Shown here piece after piece: positions 7,099-14,540 of a stretch of 33,642 bases of DNA. Under the pieces are notes generated by a model. That model was given only the letters and a program-made list of their open reading frames with translations, searched no databases and was not told where the DNA came from. A program made the position numbers and the translations under genes. Within the stretch, counting starts at the first letter, position 1; each line of letters starts with the position of its first letter. The DNA is from Betaproteobacteria bacterium. Lineage in GTDB: Bacteria; Pseudomonadota; Gammaproteobacteria; Burkholderiales; SG8-41. The stretch is taken from NCBI GenBank assembly GCA_025363575.1, contig JANYDM010000135.1, positions 1 to 33,642 of the forward strand, in the 5' to 3' direction.

Positions 7099-8070
7099 AT
7101 GCGAATTTTCCCGCGGATATTCTGCTGCGCCCTGCTGGCGGCCTGCCCATTGCCGGCTGCGGCCGCCGATGCATGGCCGTCGGCTGCGATCAAGCTCGTC
7201 GTCACATTTCCGCCTGGCGGCAGCACCGATGTCACCGCGCGCTTGATTGCGGACAAGCTGCGCACCGAGCTCGGCCGCGCGGTCGTCGTCGACAACAAAG
7301 CGGGCGCGGGCGGAAACATCGGCGCCGACTTCGTGGCGAAGGCGCCGGCCGACGGCTACACGCTGCTGTTGGCCACCAGCTCGCACGTGACCAACATGAC
7401 TTTGTACAAGGCGCTGCCGTACAATTTCATGCAGGACCTGGCGCCGGTCTCGCGCCTCTCGTTCGTGCCGAACCTGCTGGTCGTCAACCCGGCGTACCTG
7501 CGCGTCGACAACCTCGCCGATTTCATCCGGTATGCGAAGGACGGCAGCAAGACTAAATTGAATTACGGCACGGGCGGCAGCGGCACCTCGCATCATCTGG
7601 CGACGGCGCTATTCAACAGCATGATCAACGTCGAGATGGAGCACGTCCCGTATAAGGGCGGCGCGCCGGCGGTAACCGCCATTCTCGGCGGCCAGATCCA
7701 GGTGCTGTTCGCGCCGCTGGTCGAAGTCCTTCCGCACGTCGAAGCGGGCAAGCTGAAGGCGCTGGGCGTTTCCACCCGACAGCGCTCGGCGCTGTTTCCC
7801 GACATACCGGCGGTCGGCGAGCTGCTGCCAGGCTACGAGGTGGCTTTATGGAACGGCATCGTCGTTCCCGCCAGCACGCCCGCGGATATCGTCAACAAGC
7901 TGAACGCTGCCATCGTCAAGGCGCTGAATCAGGCAGACATCAAACAGCGGCTGGCCGAGCAGGGTGCCGACCCTGCGGGCACGACGCCCGCCGAGTTCAG
8001 GCAGTTCATAGTCACCGAAGTGGACAAGTGGGCCAACATCGTGCGCATCTCGGGCGCGAAGGTCGATTAG
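7099..8070 (+). CDS. Bug/TctC-family periplasmic solute-binding protein
   Basis: A 323-residue tripartite tricarboxylate transporter receptor (TctC/Bug) protein. A signal peptide of about 22 residues ends A-A-A. The family blocks are present in order: I-K-L-V-V-T-F-P-P-G-G-S-T-D near residue 35, V-V-V-D-N-K-A-G-A-G-G-N-I-G, A-D-G-Y-T-L-L, Y-G-T-G-G-S-G-T-S-H-H-L, and M-E-H-V-P-Y-K-G-G-A-P-A. These proteins bind carboxylates or related small acids in the periplasm. No TctA/TctB membrane partners are in the window, which is normal for the expanded orphan Bug set of Burkholderiales. An AGGAGG site precedes the ATG. The ligand may be related to the product or substrate of the adjacent amidohydrolase. 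Confidence 0.93.
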   Translation: MRIFPRIFCCALLAACPLPAAAADAWPSAAIKLVVTFPPGGSTDVTARLIADKLRTELGRAVVVDNKAGAGGNIGADFVAKAPADGYTLLLATSSHVTNMTLYKALPYNFMQDLAPVSRLSFVPNLLVVNPAYLRVDNLADFIRYAKDGSKTKLNYGTGGSGTSHHLATALFNSMINVEMEHVPYKGGAPAVTAILGGQIQVLFAPLVEVLPHVEAGKLKALGVSTRQRSALFPDIPAVGELLPGYEVALWNGIVVPASTPADIVNKLNAAIVKALNQADIKQRLAEQGADPAGTTPAEFRQFIVTEVDKWANIVRISGAKVD

Positions 8071-8230
8071 CTGCTCTTAAATTGTTCGCCCTGATGTATA
8101 GAAGGACGCACTGGCCATTCATGCATCGATACCTCGGCACGAACGGCCTGAAATAAGTGCCGGCCGGAGGGCGCCGCCCGCCGCGGCGTTTTCGCATATC
8201 ATTGCCGCCTGCACACAACAGGGGGCTGGC

Positions 8231-8518
8231 ATGAAATCCGCAATTACCGCATTGATCCTGACTGCCGCGTGGGCGGTCCTGCCCGCGACAGCCGCTGATC
8301 TTATGCTGGGCGCGAACGACACCGTGCAATCCACGCTGGTCGCGCAAAAAGGCGCGCGCGTGACCGTGCGGGTACGCTCGGGCCAGGAAATCACCGGCCT
8401 CGTGCGCGAAGTCAACGCGAACGTTGTCCAACTCGGCGCAGTCGGCGGCAAGGAATTTTTCGATGCGGTCGTGCCGTTGAGCGCGGTCGACGCCGTATTC
8501 GTCCGCGTGAAAGAGTAA
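8231..8518 (+). CDS. small secreted protein with a predicted Sm/SH3-like beta fold
   Basis: A 95-residue precursor with a clear signal peptide (cleavage after T-A-A near residue 22), leaving about 73 residues. The mature part alternates predicted beta strands: A-R-V-T-V-R-V-R-S-G-Q-E-I-T-G-L-V, then V-N-A-N-V-V-Q-L-G, then D-A-V-V-P-L-S-A-V-D-A-V-F-V-R-V. The pattern 'strand, G-x-x-x-x-G, strand' resembles small Sm/SH3-type barrels, but this is only pattern reading. It has no Cys. It sits between two Bug binding-protein genes with 3 bp before the next start, so it is probably translated with the downstream TctC gene. GGGGGC at about -9 may serve as a weak ribosome-binding site. Function unknown. 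Confidence 0.72.
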   Translation: MKSAITALILTAAWAVLPATAADLMLGANDTVQSTLVAQKGARVTVRVRSGQEITGLVREVNANVVQLGAVGGKEFFDAVVPLSAVDAVFVRVKE

Positions 8519-8521
8519 GCC

Positions 8522-9499
8522 ATGCCGTCCCTGCGCGACGGGTTCGCGGCAGCGCTCGCGGCATGTCTCGCGATGTGCGGCCCGCTGTGCGCGCAGGAAT
8601 GGACGCCGCAGCGCCCGCTGCGCCTGATCGTGCCGTTTCCGCCGGGCGGCACCGCCGATCTGCTCGCGCGCCTGCTCGCGACGCCGATGGGCAACGCGCT
8701 CGGCCAGCAGATCGTCGTCGATAACCGCGGCGGGGCCGGCGGCGTGATTTCGCTCGATGCGCTCGCGCACTCGCCCGCAGACGGCTACACGTTCGGCATT
8801 CCGTCGCTGAGCGCGCACGCGGCGAATGCAACGCTGATCGCGAAGCTGCCCTACGATTCGATCAGGGATTTCCAGCCGCTCACTTTCGTCGCGCAAGTGG
8901 CGCCCGTGCTCGTGGTCCATCCGTCAAATCCCGCCACATCCGTGCAGGACCTCATTGCGCGCGCGAAAGCGGCGAAGAAGCAGCTTACGTTCGGCTCATC
9001 GGGCACCGGCGTGTCCAACCACATCGCGGGTGAATTGCTGCGCCTCGAATCGAAAGCCGACATGGCGCATGTGCCCTACAAGGGCGGCGGCGCGGCGATG
9101 ATCGACGTCATGGGCGGGCAGATCGACATGATGTTCAACCCCGTGTCGTCGGTGCTGCCGTTTATCAACAGCGGCAAGCTGCGCGCGCTCGGCATCTCCG
9201 ACCGCAAGCGCTCACCGGTGCTGCCCAACGTGCCGACGATGATCGAGTCCGGATTTGCCGACTTCGACATTCTCGAATCGTGGGGCCTGGTGGCGCCTGC
9301 CGGCATCCCGGCGGACGCCGCGCGCCGGCTGCGCGCCGAGGCGATCAAGGTGATGTCGCAAGCGGACATCGTCGAGCGCTATGGCGCGCAAGGCCTCACC
9401 TTCGTGCCTTCGACGCCCGAGCGCCTGCGTGAAATCATGGCGGCCGAAATCAGAAAGTACCGCGACATTATCCAGCGCGCGGGCATCAAGGCGAACTGA
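8522..9499 (+). CDS. Bug/TctC-family periplasmic solute-binding protein
   Basis: A 325-residue TctC/Bug protein. The signal peptide ends L-C-A before Q-E-W-T-P near residue 24. Family motifs: L-R-L-I-V-P-F-P-P-G-G-T-A-D, I-V-V-D-N-R-G-G-A-G-G, A-D-G-Y-T-F-G, F-G-S-S-G-T-G-V-S-N-H-I and A-H-V-P-Y-K-G-G-G-A-A-M. It begins 3 bp after the small secreted protein and ends 22 bp before the LeuC-like gene, so the three are probably one transcript. It probably captures the acid that feeds the LeuC/LeuD-like hydro-lyase. It differs clearly from the other two Bug proteins in the window, so this is not a recent duplication. Confidence 0.93.
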   Translation: MPSLRDGFAAALAACLAMCGPLCAQEWTPQRPLRLIVPFPPGGTADLLARLLATPMGNALGQQIVVDNRGGAGGVISLDALAHSPADGYTFGIPSLSAHAANATLIAKLPYDSIRDFQPLTFVAQVAPVLVVHPSNPATSVQDLIARAKAAKKQLTFGSSGTGVSNHIAGELLRLESKADMAHVPYKGGGAAMIDVMGGQIDMMFNPVSSVLPFINSGKLRALGISDRKRSPVLPNVPTMIESGFADFDILESWGLVAPAGIPADAARRLRAEAIKVMSQADIVERYGAQGLTFVPSTPERLREIMAAEIRKYRDIIQRAGIKAN

Positions 9500-9521
9500 G
9501 GATCGAACAAGGAGCAATGAG

Positions 9522-10928
9522 ATGACGGCAAGGACGATGTACGAAAAGATCTGGGCTGCGCACCAGATGGCTGACGAGGGCGGCGAGGTGCTGCTGTATG
9601 TGGATCGCGCGTACATCCACGAGGGCTCATCGCACGCGTTCGCCGCGCTCGACGCGCGCGGCATCAAGGTTGCCAACCCGCGGCAGATCTTCGCGCATAC
9701 CGATCACTACGTGCCGACCGCGAGCCGCGCGGGCGGCGTGGAGGGCATCGCGGTCCCCGAGATTCGCGATATGGTGAAGCTGCTCACGGCCAACGCGGCG
9801 AAGCACGGCGTCACGCTGTTCGGCATCGACGATGCGCGCCAGGGCATTCTGCATATCGTCCCGCCCGAGCAGGGCATCACGCAGCCCGGGCTGCTGATCG
9901 TCGGCGCGGATTCGCATACGGCGACGCACGGCGCATTCGGCGCCCTCGCATTCGGCGCCGGCGCGTCGGAAGTCATGCACGTGATGGCAACGCAGCGGCT
10001 GTGGCAGCGCAAATCGAAGACGCTGCGCGTGACCGTCAGCGGCACGCCGGGATTCGGCGTCTCGGCGAAAGACATGATCCTCGCGATCATCGCGAAAATC
10101 GGCGTATTCGGCGGCGCGGGCCACGTTATCGAGTATGCGGGCAGCGCCGTCACGGGCCTCACGATGGAAGGCCGCATGACGTTGTGCAACATGTCGATCG
10201 AGGCCGGCGCGCGCGCGGGCATGATCGCGCCCGACGAGACGACTTACGCTTATATGGAAGGCCGCCCCTATGCGCCGAAGCAAGGCGCAGACTGGAACAG
10301 GGCGCTCGAATACTGGAAGTCGCTGCCGGGCGACACGGGCGCTGCGTTCGATAGCGAGGTGGCTCTCGACGGCACCGCGATTGCGCCGATGGTGACGTGG
10401 GGCACCAATCCCGAGCAGGGCGGGCCGGTGACGGGCCATGTCCCCAATGCGCGCGACATCGGCGACGAGAAATTGCGCAGCGAATTCGAGGCCGCGCTGG
10501 ATTACATGGGATTGCAATCGGGCATGGCCCTGCAGGACATCAAAGTCGATCGCGTTTTTATCGGCTCGTGCACCAACGGACGCATCGAGGACCTGCGCGC
10601 TGCCGCGCAAGTCGCGAAGCTCGGCAAGGCGGTCATTCCGGCGTGGATCGTGCCGGGGTCGGGCCCCGTCAAGGTGCAGGCCGAGAAAGAAGGGCTCGAC
10701 AGGATTTTCATCGCGGCGGGATTCGAGTGGCGCGAACCGGGCTGCTCGCTCTGCACGGCAATCAATGGCGACCAGCTGAAGCCGGGCGAGCGCTGCGCTT
10801 CGACGTCGAACCGCAATTTCCGCGGACGCCAGGGGACCGGAGGCCGCACGCATCTTCTCAGTCCTGCGATGGCGGCGGCAGCGGCATTGAAAGGCCGCCT
10901 GACCGACGTGCGCGAGTTACTGAAGTAA
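9522..10928 (+). CDS. leuC: 3-isopropylmalate dehydratase large subunit-like aconitase-family protein
   Basis: A 468-residue protein of typical LeuC length. The three 4Fe-4S cysteines are present: Cys350 (G-S-C-T-N-G-R), Cys408 and Cys411 (C-S-L-C). Other family blocks are D-R-A-Y-I-H-E-G-S-S, G-A-D-S-H-T-A-T-H-G-A-F-G and S-N-R-N-F-R-G-R-Q-G. It pairs with the LeuD-like small subunit 193 bp downstream to make a hydro-lyase that isomerises or hydrates a C4-C7 hydroxy-diacid. The start at 9522 has an AAGGAG site, and longer starts would run into the TctC gene. No leuA or leuB is present and Bug-protein and amidohydrolase genes surround it. A catabolic role, such as a dimethylmalate or maleate/citraconate type reaction, is therefore as likely as leucine synthesis. 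Confidence 0.88.
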   Translation: MTARTMYEKIWAAHQMADEGGEVLLYVDRAYIHEGSSHAFAALDARGIKVANPRQIFAHTDHYVPTASRAGGVEGIAVPEIRDMVKLLTANAAKHGVTLFGIDDARQGILHIVPPEQGITQPGLLIVGADSHTATHGAFGALAFGAGASEVMHVMATQRLWQRKSKTLRVTVSGTPGFGVSAKDMILAIIAKIGVFGGAGHVIEYAGSAVTGLTMEGRMTLCNMSIEAGARAGMIAPDETTYAYMEGRPYAPKQGADWNRALEYWKSLPGDTGAAFDSEVALDGTAIAPMVTWGTNPEQGGPVTGHVPNARDIGDEKLRSEFEAALDYMGLQSGMALQDIKVDRVFIGSCTNGRIEDLRAAAQVAKLGKAVIPAWIVPGSGPVKVQAEKEGLDRIFIAAGFEWREPGCSLCTAINGDQLKPGERCASTSNRNFRGRQGTGGRTHLLSPAMAAAAALKGRLTDVRELLK

Positions 10929-10957
10929 TCCGGCAGCTCTAAAGCGAATGCTGAATT

Positions 10958-11080
10958 GACCGCCGATGAACGCAGATCAACGCAGATGAAAATTGACTGA
11001 TAATGCCGCTTCCTTTTCCTTACGGCATTCCAAGTCGGCAATGCGAACTATCGGCGTTCATCGGCGTTTATCGGCGGTTA
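10958..11080. repeat. paired 10-bp triple repeats in inverted orientation
   Basis: Three consecutive near-identical 10-mers (CGCCGATGAA, CGCAGATCAA, CGCAGATGAA) at 10961-10990 face three inverted 10-mers (TCGGCGTTCA, TCGGCGTTTA, TCGGCGGTTA) at 11051-11080. They are separated by 60 bp that include ATTGACTGATAATG. The RNA could form a long stem between leuC and leuD. Related 10-bp tandem units occur as dispersed intergenic repeats in many genomes. It occupies most of the 193-bp leuC-leuD gap. Confidence 0.75.
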
Positions 11081-11121
11081 CCTATCGTGTTTAAAAATTT
11101 TATCAATGCGTGAGAGGATTT

Positions 11122-11733
11122 ATGCAGCCATTCACCAACTTGACCGGCATCGCGGCGCCGATAGACGAAGCGAACATCGACACCAACCAGCTATGCCCGA
11201 CGCGCTTCAACAAGGTACCGCGCGGGCCGAAATATCGCGAGGTGCTGTTCCACGACCGCCGCTTCAACGCCGACGGCACCGAGAAAGAGCATCTGCTGAA
11301 CGTCGAGCCGTTCAAGCACGCGCAGATCATCGTCGCTGACCGTAACTGGGGCGGCGGCTCTTCGCGCGAGAGCGCGGTCTACGCGCTCTACGAATTCGGC
11401 ATCCGCTGCGTGATTGCGCCGAGCTTCGCCGACATTCATTCGAGCAATTGCGCCAAGAACGGCCTGCTGACGCTGGTGTTGCCTGACTCGGAATGCGCTG
11501 CGATCCGCCAGCAGCTGCGCGAAAATCCCGGTGCAAAAGTGAGTGTCGATCTCGCGGCGCAGACAGTCACCGATCCCGCAGGCAAAGTGCATCGCTTCGA
11601 CGTGCATCCCGTGCGCAAAAAATGTTTGCTCGAAGGCCTGGACGACATTGCGCGCACCGCGCAGTACGACGCTGAATTCAGCGCGTTCGAAACCGGATAC
11701 AAACAGCAGCGGCCGTGGCTGTATGCGAATTGA
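11122..11733 (+). CDS. leuD: 3-isopropylmalate dehydratase small subunit-like protein
   Basis: A 203-residue swivel-domain protein of LeuD length. Family motifs are D-E-A-N-I-D-T-N-Q-L near residue 20 (substrate loop), A-D-R-N-W-G-G-G-S-S-R-E-S-A (canonical G-S-S-R-E-x-A) and I-A-P-S-F-A-D-I-H. The loop before the swivel contains P-R-G-P-K-Y-R. It assembles with the LeuC-like subunit encoded upstream. The ATG at 11122 was chosen over the in-frame GTG at 11110 because GAGAGG lies 4 bp before it and the family N-terminus (M-x-P-F) begins there. Substrate specificity sits largely in this subunit's loop and cannot be settled by eye. Confidence 0.88.
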   Translation: MQPFTNLTGIAAPIDEANIDTNQLCPTRFNKVPRGPKYREVLFHDRRFNADGTEKEHLLNVEPFKHAQIIVADRNWGGGSSRESAVYALYEFGIRCVIAPSFADIHSSNCAKNGLLTLVLPDSECAAIRQQLRENPGAKVSVDLAAQTVTDPAGKVHRFDVHPVRKKCLLEGLDDIARTAQYDAEFSAFETGYKQQRPWLYAN

Positions 11734-11788
11734 CGCGTGCCGGATGAATCTGCAAGCACCGATCACGCAGTTGTCAGGGAGCTTCTGA

Positions 11789-12511
11789 ATGCCTCAACTC
11801 GTTTTCATTCACGGCCCCGGCGCGGGCGCCTGCGCCGACGCTTACTACTACCAGCTCCAGCATTTCAAGGGCAGCGTCGCGCCGACTTTGCCCGGCCATC
11901 TCGAGGGTGCGCCTTGCCCCGACGTCAAAAGTTACACGGAGTGGGTGCGCGGCTGGCTGTGGGCGCAGGGGCTGAAGAAGGACCTCGTGCTCGTCGGCTA
12001 TACACTCGGCGCCTCGATCGGGCTGCAGTACGGACTCGACTATCCCGACGAAGTGAAAGGCCTCGTGCTGATGACGGTCGCGGCGAAACCGAAGACGCGC
12101 AAGCCCGATACTTATGAAATGCGCCTGCGCGCCGCGAAGGGGCCCGGCAAGGATTACGACGAGTGGCTCGCGTTTCAGATGAACGTCATGAAATTCGTGG
12201 AGCCGTCCTTGCGCGACAAGCTGATGGAACGCCACCGCCAGGTCGGACCGATGTCGCAATATCACGATCTGAAGACGATAGACGCGTTCGATGTGCGCGA
12301 TCGCATTGCCACTCTCAAGCCGAAGCTGCTGCTATTGCGCGGCCTCGACGATCCGGGCCAGCCGCCCGAATATGAAAAAGAAATTCATGAGGCGGTGCCG
12401 GGGTCTCAGTATATGAAGCTGTCTGGCATCGGTCATTTTCCGCCGACCGAAAATCCGGACAAGATCAATGCACTGATCGAGGAATTCGTGGCCGGCTGTC
12501 CTCCCGGATAA
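11789..12511 (+). CDS. alpha/beta-hydrolase-fold protein with Thr in place of the nucleophile Ser
   Basis: A 240-residue alpha/beta hydrolase. The oxyanion-hole loop is F-I-H-G-P-G-A-G at residues 6-13. The nucleophile elbow reads V-G-Y-T-L-G at 69-74 (codon ACA for Thr72), where the family normally has G-x-S-x-G. The acid is at L-R-G-L-D-D (187/188) and the histidine is His215 (G-I-G-H-F-P). So two of three triad residues are conventional and the nucleophile is substituted. It could be a reduced-activity esterase, a C-C hydrolase or lyase using other chemistry, or a non-catalytic member. It follows the LeuD-like gene by 55 bp and probably belongs to the same transcript. Its stop abuts the stop of the convergent TctC gene with no gap. 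Confidence 0.82.
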   Translation: MPQLVFIHGPGAGACADAYYYQLQHFKGSVAPTLPGHLEGAPCPDVKSYTEWVRGWLWAQGLKKDLVLVGYTLGASIGLQYGLDYPDEVKGLVLMTVAAKPKTRKPDTYEMRLRAAKGPGKDYDEWLAFQMNVMKFVEPSLRDKLMERHRQVGPMSQYHDLKTIDAFDVRDRIATLKPKLLLLRGLDDPGQPPEYEKEIHEAVPGSQYMKLSGIGHFPPTENPDKINALIEEFVAGCPPG

Positions 12512-13489
12512 TCAATCGGCGCTGATCTTGACGCGGCTCGCGAGATCGATCCAGAAAGCCACCAGCCGCCGCGTTTCCGCATCGTGTTCCGCAGGCGTGC
12601 TGCCCACCACGTCGTAGCCCGTCTCGGCTAGCCTGGCATTGACATCCGGCATGCGCATCACTGCGACCAGCGCATCACGCAAAACTCGGCGCACTGCGAG
12701 CGGCGTGCCGGCCGGGGCGTGTATGCCCCAGATGCTCGTGACGTCGACACCACTCAAGCCCGACTCTTCGAACGTTGGTACGGTGGGAACGGACGGGTCG
12801 CGCTTCCTGCCTGTCACTGCGATGGCGCGGATCCTGCCGGCGTCGATCTGCGCGCGCGCCGAGCTGATGCCGCCGAACTGCATCGTGACGTGATTGCCGA
12901 GCAGGCTTTCGAGCGCCTGGCCCGAGGACTTGAACGGGACGTGAATGAGGTCGACGCCGGCCGCGCGGTTGAACAGCACGCCGGCGAGATGCGTCGATGC
13001 GCCGATGCCGCCCGAGCCGTAAGTCAGCCTGCCCGGATTTTCCTGCGCGTACTGGATGAGGCTTTTGACGTCTATCGCGGGCACTGGCGCGCCGACGACG
13101 AGGATGACCGGCGACTGCGCGAGCATCGTCACGCCGCTGAAATCCTTCACTGCATCGTACGGCAGTTTCCTGATGATCGCCGGGTTCTGATAGAACGCGT
13201 TGTCGGCGAGGAAAACCGTGTAGCCGTCGGGCGTCGCGTGCGCGGCAAGCACGGCGCCGACCACGGCGGCTGCGTCCGGGCGGTTGTCGATCAGAAAAGT
13301 CTGGCCGGTCTTTTTCTGCATGCCGGGCGCAAGCAGGCGCGCAATGATGTCGGAGCCGCCGCCGGGCGAGCGCGGCACGATCACGCGGATTATTTTGGCC
13401 GGGTAGGTCTGGGCCGGGGCATCGGCGCCGAACGAACTCGCGAGCAGCAGAATCATGCCGAAAGCAACGTGGCGAATCCGTTTACGCAT
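12512..13489 (-). CDS. Bug/TctC-family periplasmic solute-binding protein
   Basis: A 325-residue TctC/Bug protein. The signal peptide ends A-P-A-Q near residue 27. Motifs: I-R-V-I-V-P-R-S-P-G-G-G-S-D near residue 36 (an Arg-Ser insertion into the usual V-P-F-P-P-G-G), F-L-I-D-N-R-P-D-A-A-A-V, P-D-G-Y-T-V-F-L, Y-G-S-G-G-I-G-A-S-T-H-L and I-H-V-P-F-K-S-S-G. Because the G-G-P block and D-N-R-x-G-A block deviate from the family, it probably binds a different ligand from the other two. The ATG at 13489 has an AAGGAG site. It is 44 bp downstream of the racemase-like gene on the same strand and is probably co-transcribed with it. Confidence 0.92.
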   Translation of the reverse strand: MRKRIRHVAFGMILLLASSFGADAPAQTYPAKIIRVIVPRSPGGGSDIIARLLAPGMQKKTGQTFLIDNRPDAAAVVGAVLAAHATPDGYTVFLADNAFYQNPAIIRKLPYDAVKDFSGVTMLAQSPVILVVGAPVPAIDVKSLIQYAQENPGRLTYGSGGIGASTHLAGVLFNRAAGVDLIHVPFKSSGQALESLLGNHVTMQFGGISSARAQIDAGRIRAIAVTGRKRDPSVPTVPTFEESGLSGVDVTSIWGIHAPAGTPLAVRRVLRDALVAVMRMPDVNARLAETGYDVVGSTPAEHDAETRRLVAFWIDLASRVKISAD

Positions 13490-13533
13490 GAGTGTCTCCT
13501 TGATAAGCCGGCGCAATTCTTTTGCGCTTGCTG

Positions 13534-14397
13534 CTAAACGAGTTTCCGGCGCCGCCATTTTTTCGGTTTGTCGGAGGGCAGCATGAGTCCGCTCGCGTCG
13601 ACGCCGAGATTGACGAGTGTTTTCGCCTGCTCGATCGCGCAGCGGTAGCCTTCGAGCACCGGCACTTCCCAGCCCATTTCCGCGAGGCGTTTTTGCAGGT
13701 GGGGTTGCATCCAGAACGCGCCCGAGCAGCCGAGCACGATGACTTCTGCGCCGTCTTCCTCGATGGCGACGACTGATTCCGCCAGCGCGGTTTCGAGCAT
13801 TTCCGATTTCTCGCCGCGCTGCGCCTTGTGCTTTTCGTCCTGGATCGGCCGCTCCTTGAAATCCGGCGGGCGCGGCAGCGGGAAGTTCACATTGCGCACC
13901 GAAGCGCACTTCTCCTTGAAGCGGTACTGCACGACCAGATCGCACAGGTGCATGTTGTGCGCTTCCGAAATGTCGATCACGCTGAACTTGTTGCCGAGCA
14001 TGGCGGCGATATGCAGCTGCGCGCTGAAGCAGGCGGTGACCGGGATGCCGTAGCGGCGGCCGATTTCGCGCGCTTCGATGAAGCCGGGATCGCCGCCGCC
14101 GAGCAGCACGATGGCATTGTATTTGCCGCTTGCGCACGCCGCCTTGACGATGGGCAGCCGGCTCACACCGACGATCGCGAATTCCTCGCGCGTTTCAACC
14201 GGCCAGTTACCGTGCGGATCCGTCGCGCCCGGATCGACTTCCCACTCGACGTCGTCGAGCAGATGCGAGAAGTCGGCGTAGTTCATCAGCATCGATTCTT
14301 TGGCGCCCTGCATGGGGCGCAGCTGATAGCTCGTGCTGCCCGACAGGTGGAAGGCCTGGATCAGGAGGAACCGGAATTTCTTTGCATATTGCGCCAT
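13534..14397 (-). CDS. Asp/Glu/hydantoin racemase-superfamily protein
   Basis: About 287 residues. Two cysteines lie where the superfamily's acid-base pair is expected: Cys123 (V-T-A-C-F-S-A-Q) and Cys224 (V-L-G-C-S-G-A-F). The N-terminal fold has L-L-I-Q-A-F-H and the loop L-L-G-G-G-D-P-G. Members racemise Asp, Glu or hydantoins, or act as maleate isomerases or decarboxylases. Longer than usual for hydantoin racemase (about 240), mainly through an insertion with K-E-R-P-I-Q-D-E-K-H-K. Two starts are possible: ATG 14397 (weak AAGG) or ATG 14430, which adds 11 residues. The C-terminus ends in a basic run (K-K-W-R-R-R-K). Its pairing with a Bug protein gene suggests uptake and isomerisation of one acid or amide. 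Confidence 0.8.
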   Translation of the reverse strand: MAQYAKKFRFLLIQAFHLSGSTSYQLRPMQGAKESMLMNYADFSHLLDDVEWEVDPGATDPHGNWPVETREEFAIVGVSRLPIVKAACASGKYNAIVLLGGGDPGFIEAREIGRRYGIPVTACFSAQLHIAAMLGNKFSVIDISEAHNMHLCDLVVQYRFKEKCASVRNVNFPLPRPPDFKERPIQDEKHKAQRGEKSEMLETALAESVVAIEEDGAEVIVLGCSGAFWMQPHLQKRLAEMGWEVPVLEGYRCAIEQAKTLVNLGVDASGLMLPSDKPKKWRRRKLV

Positions 14398-14540
14398 CGC
14401 ATCGCCTTGACCTGTTTTCGGAGAGCTCATTTTATCCGTGTACCGGCATCGACTTATGCGCGTGAATATGCAAATAATACGGCCGGGCGCAAGAACGTCA
14501 GGCGCTCTCTGCCATCGCGGCATTAAAAAACCGGGGAGCC

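Noticed and set aside
12512..14137. A 541-residue fusion of the TctC protein with upstream sequence
   Set aside because: The TctC signal peptide begins at 13489 with a strong ribosome-binding site. The upstream part is a shifted-frame shadow of the racemase-like gene.
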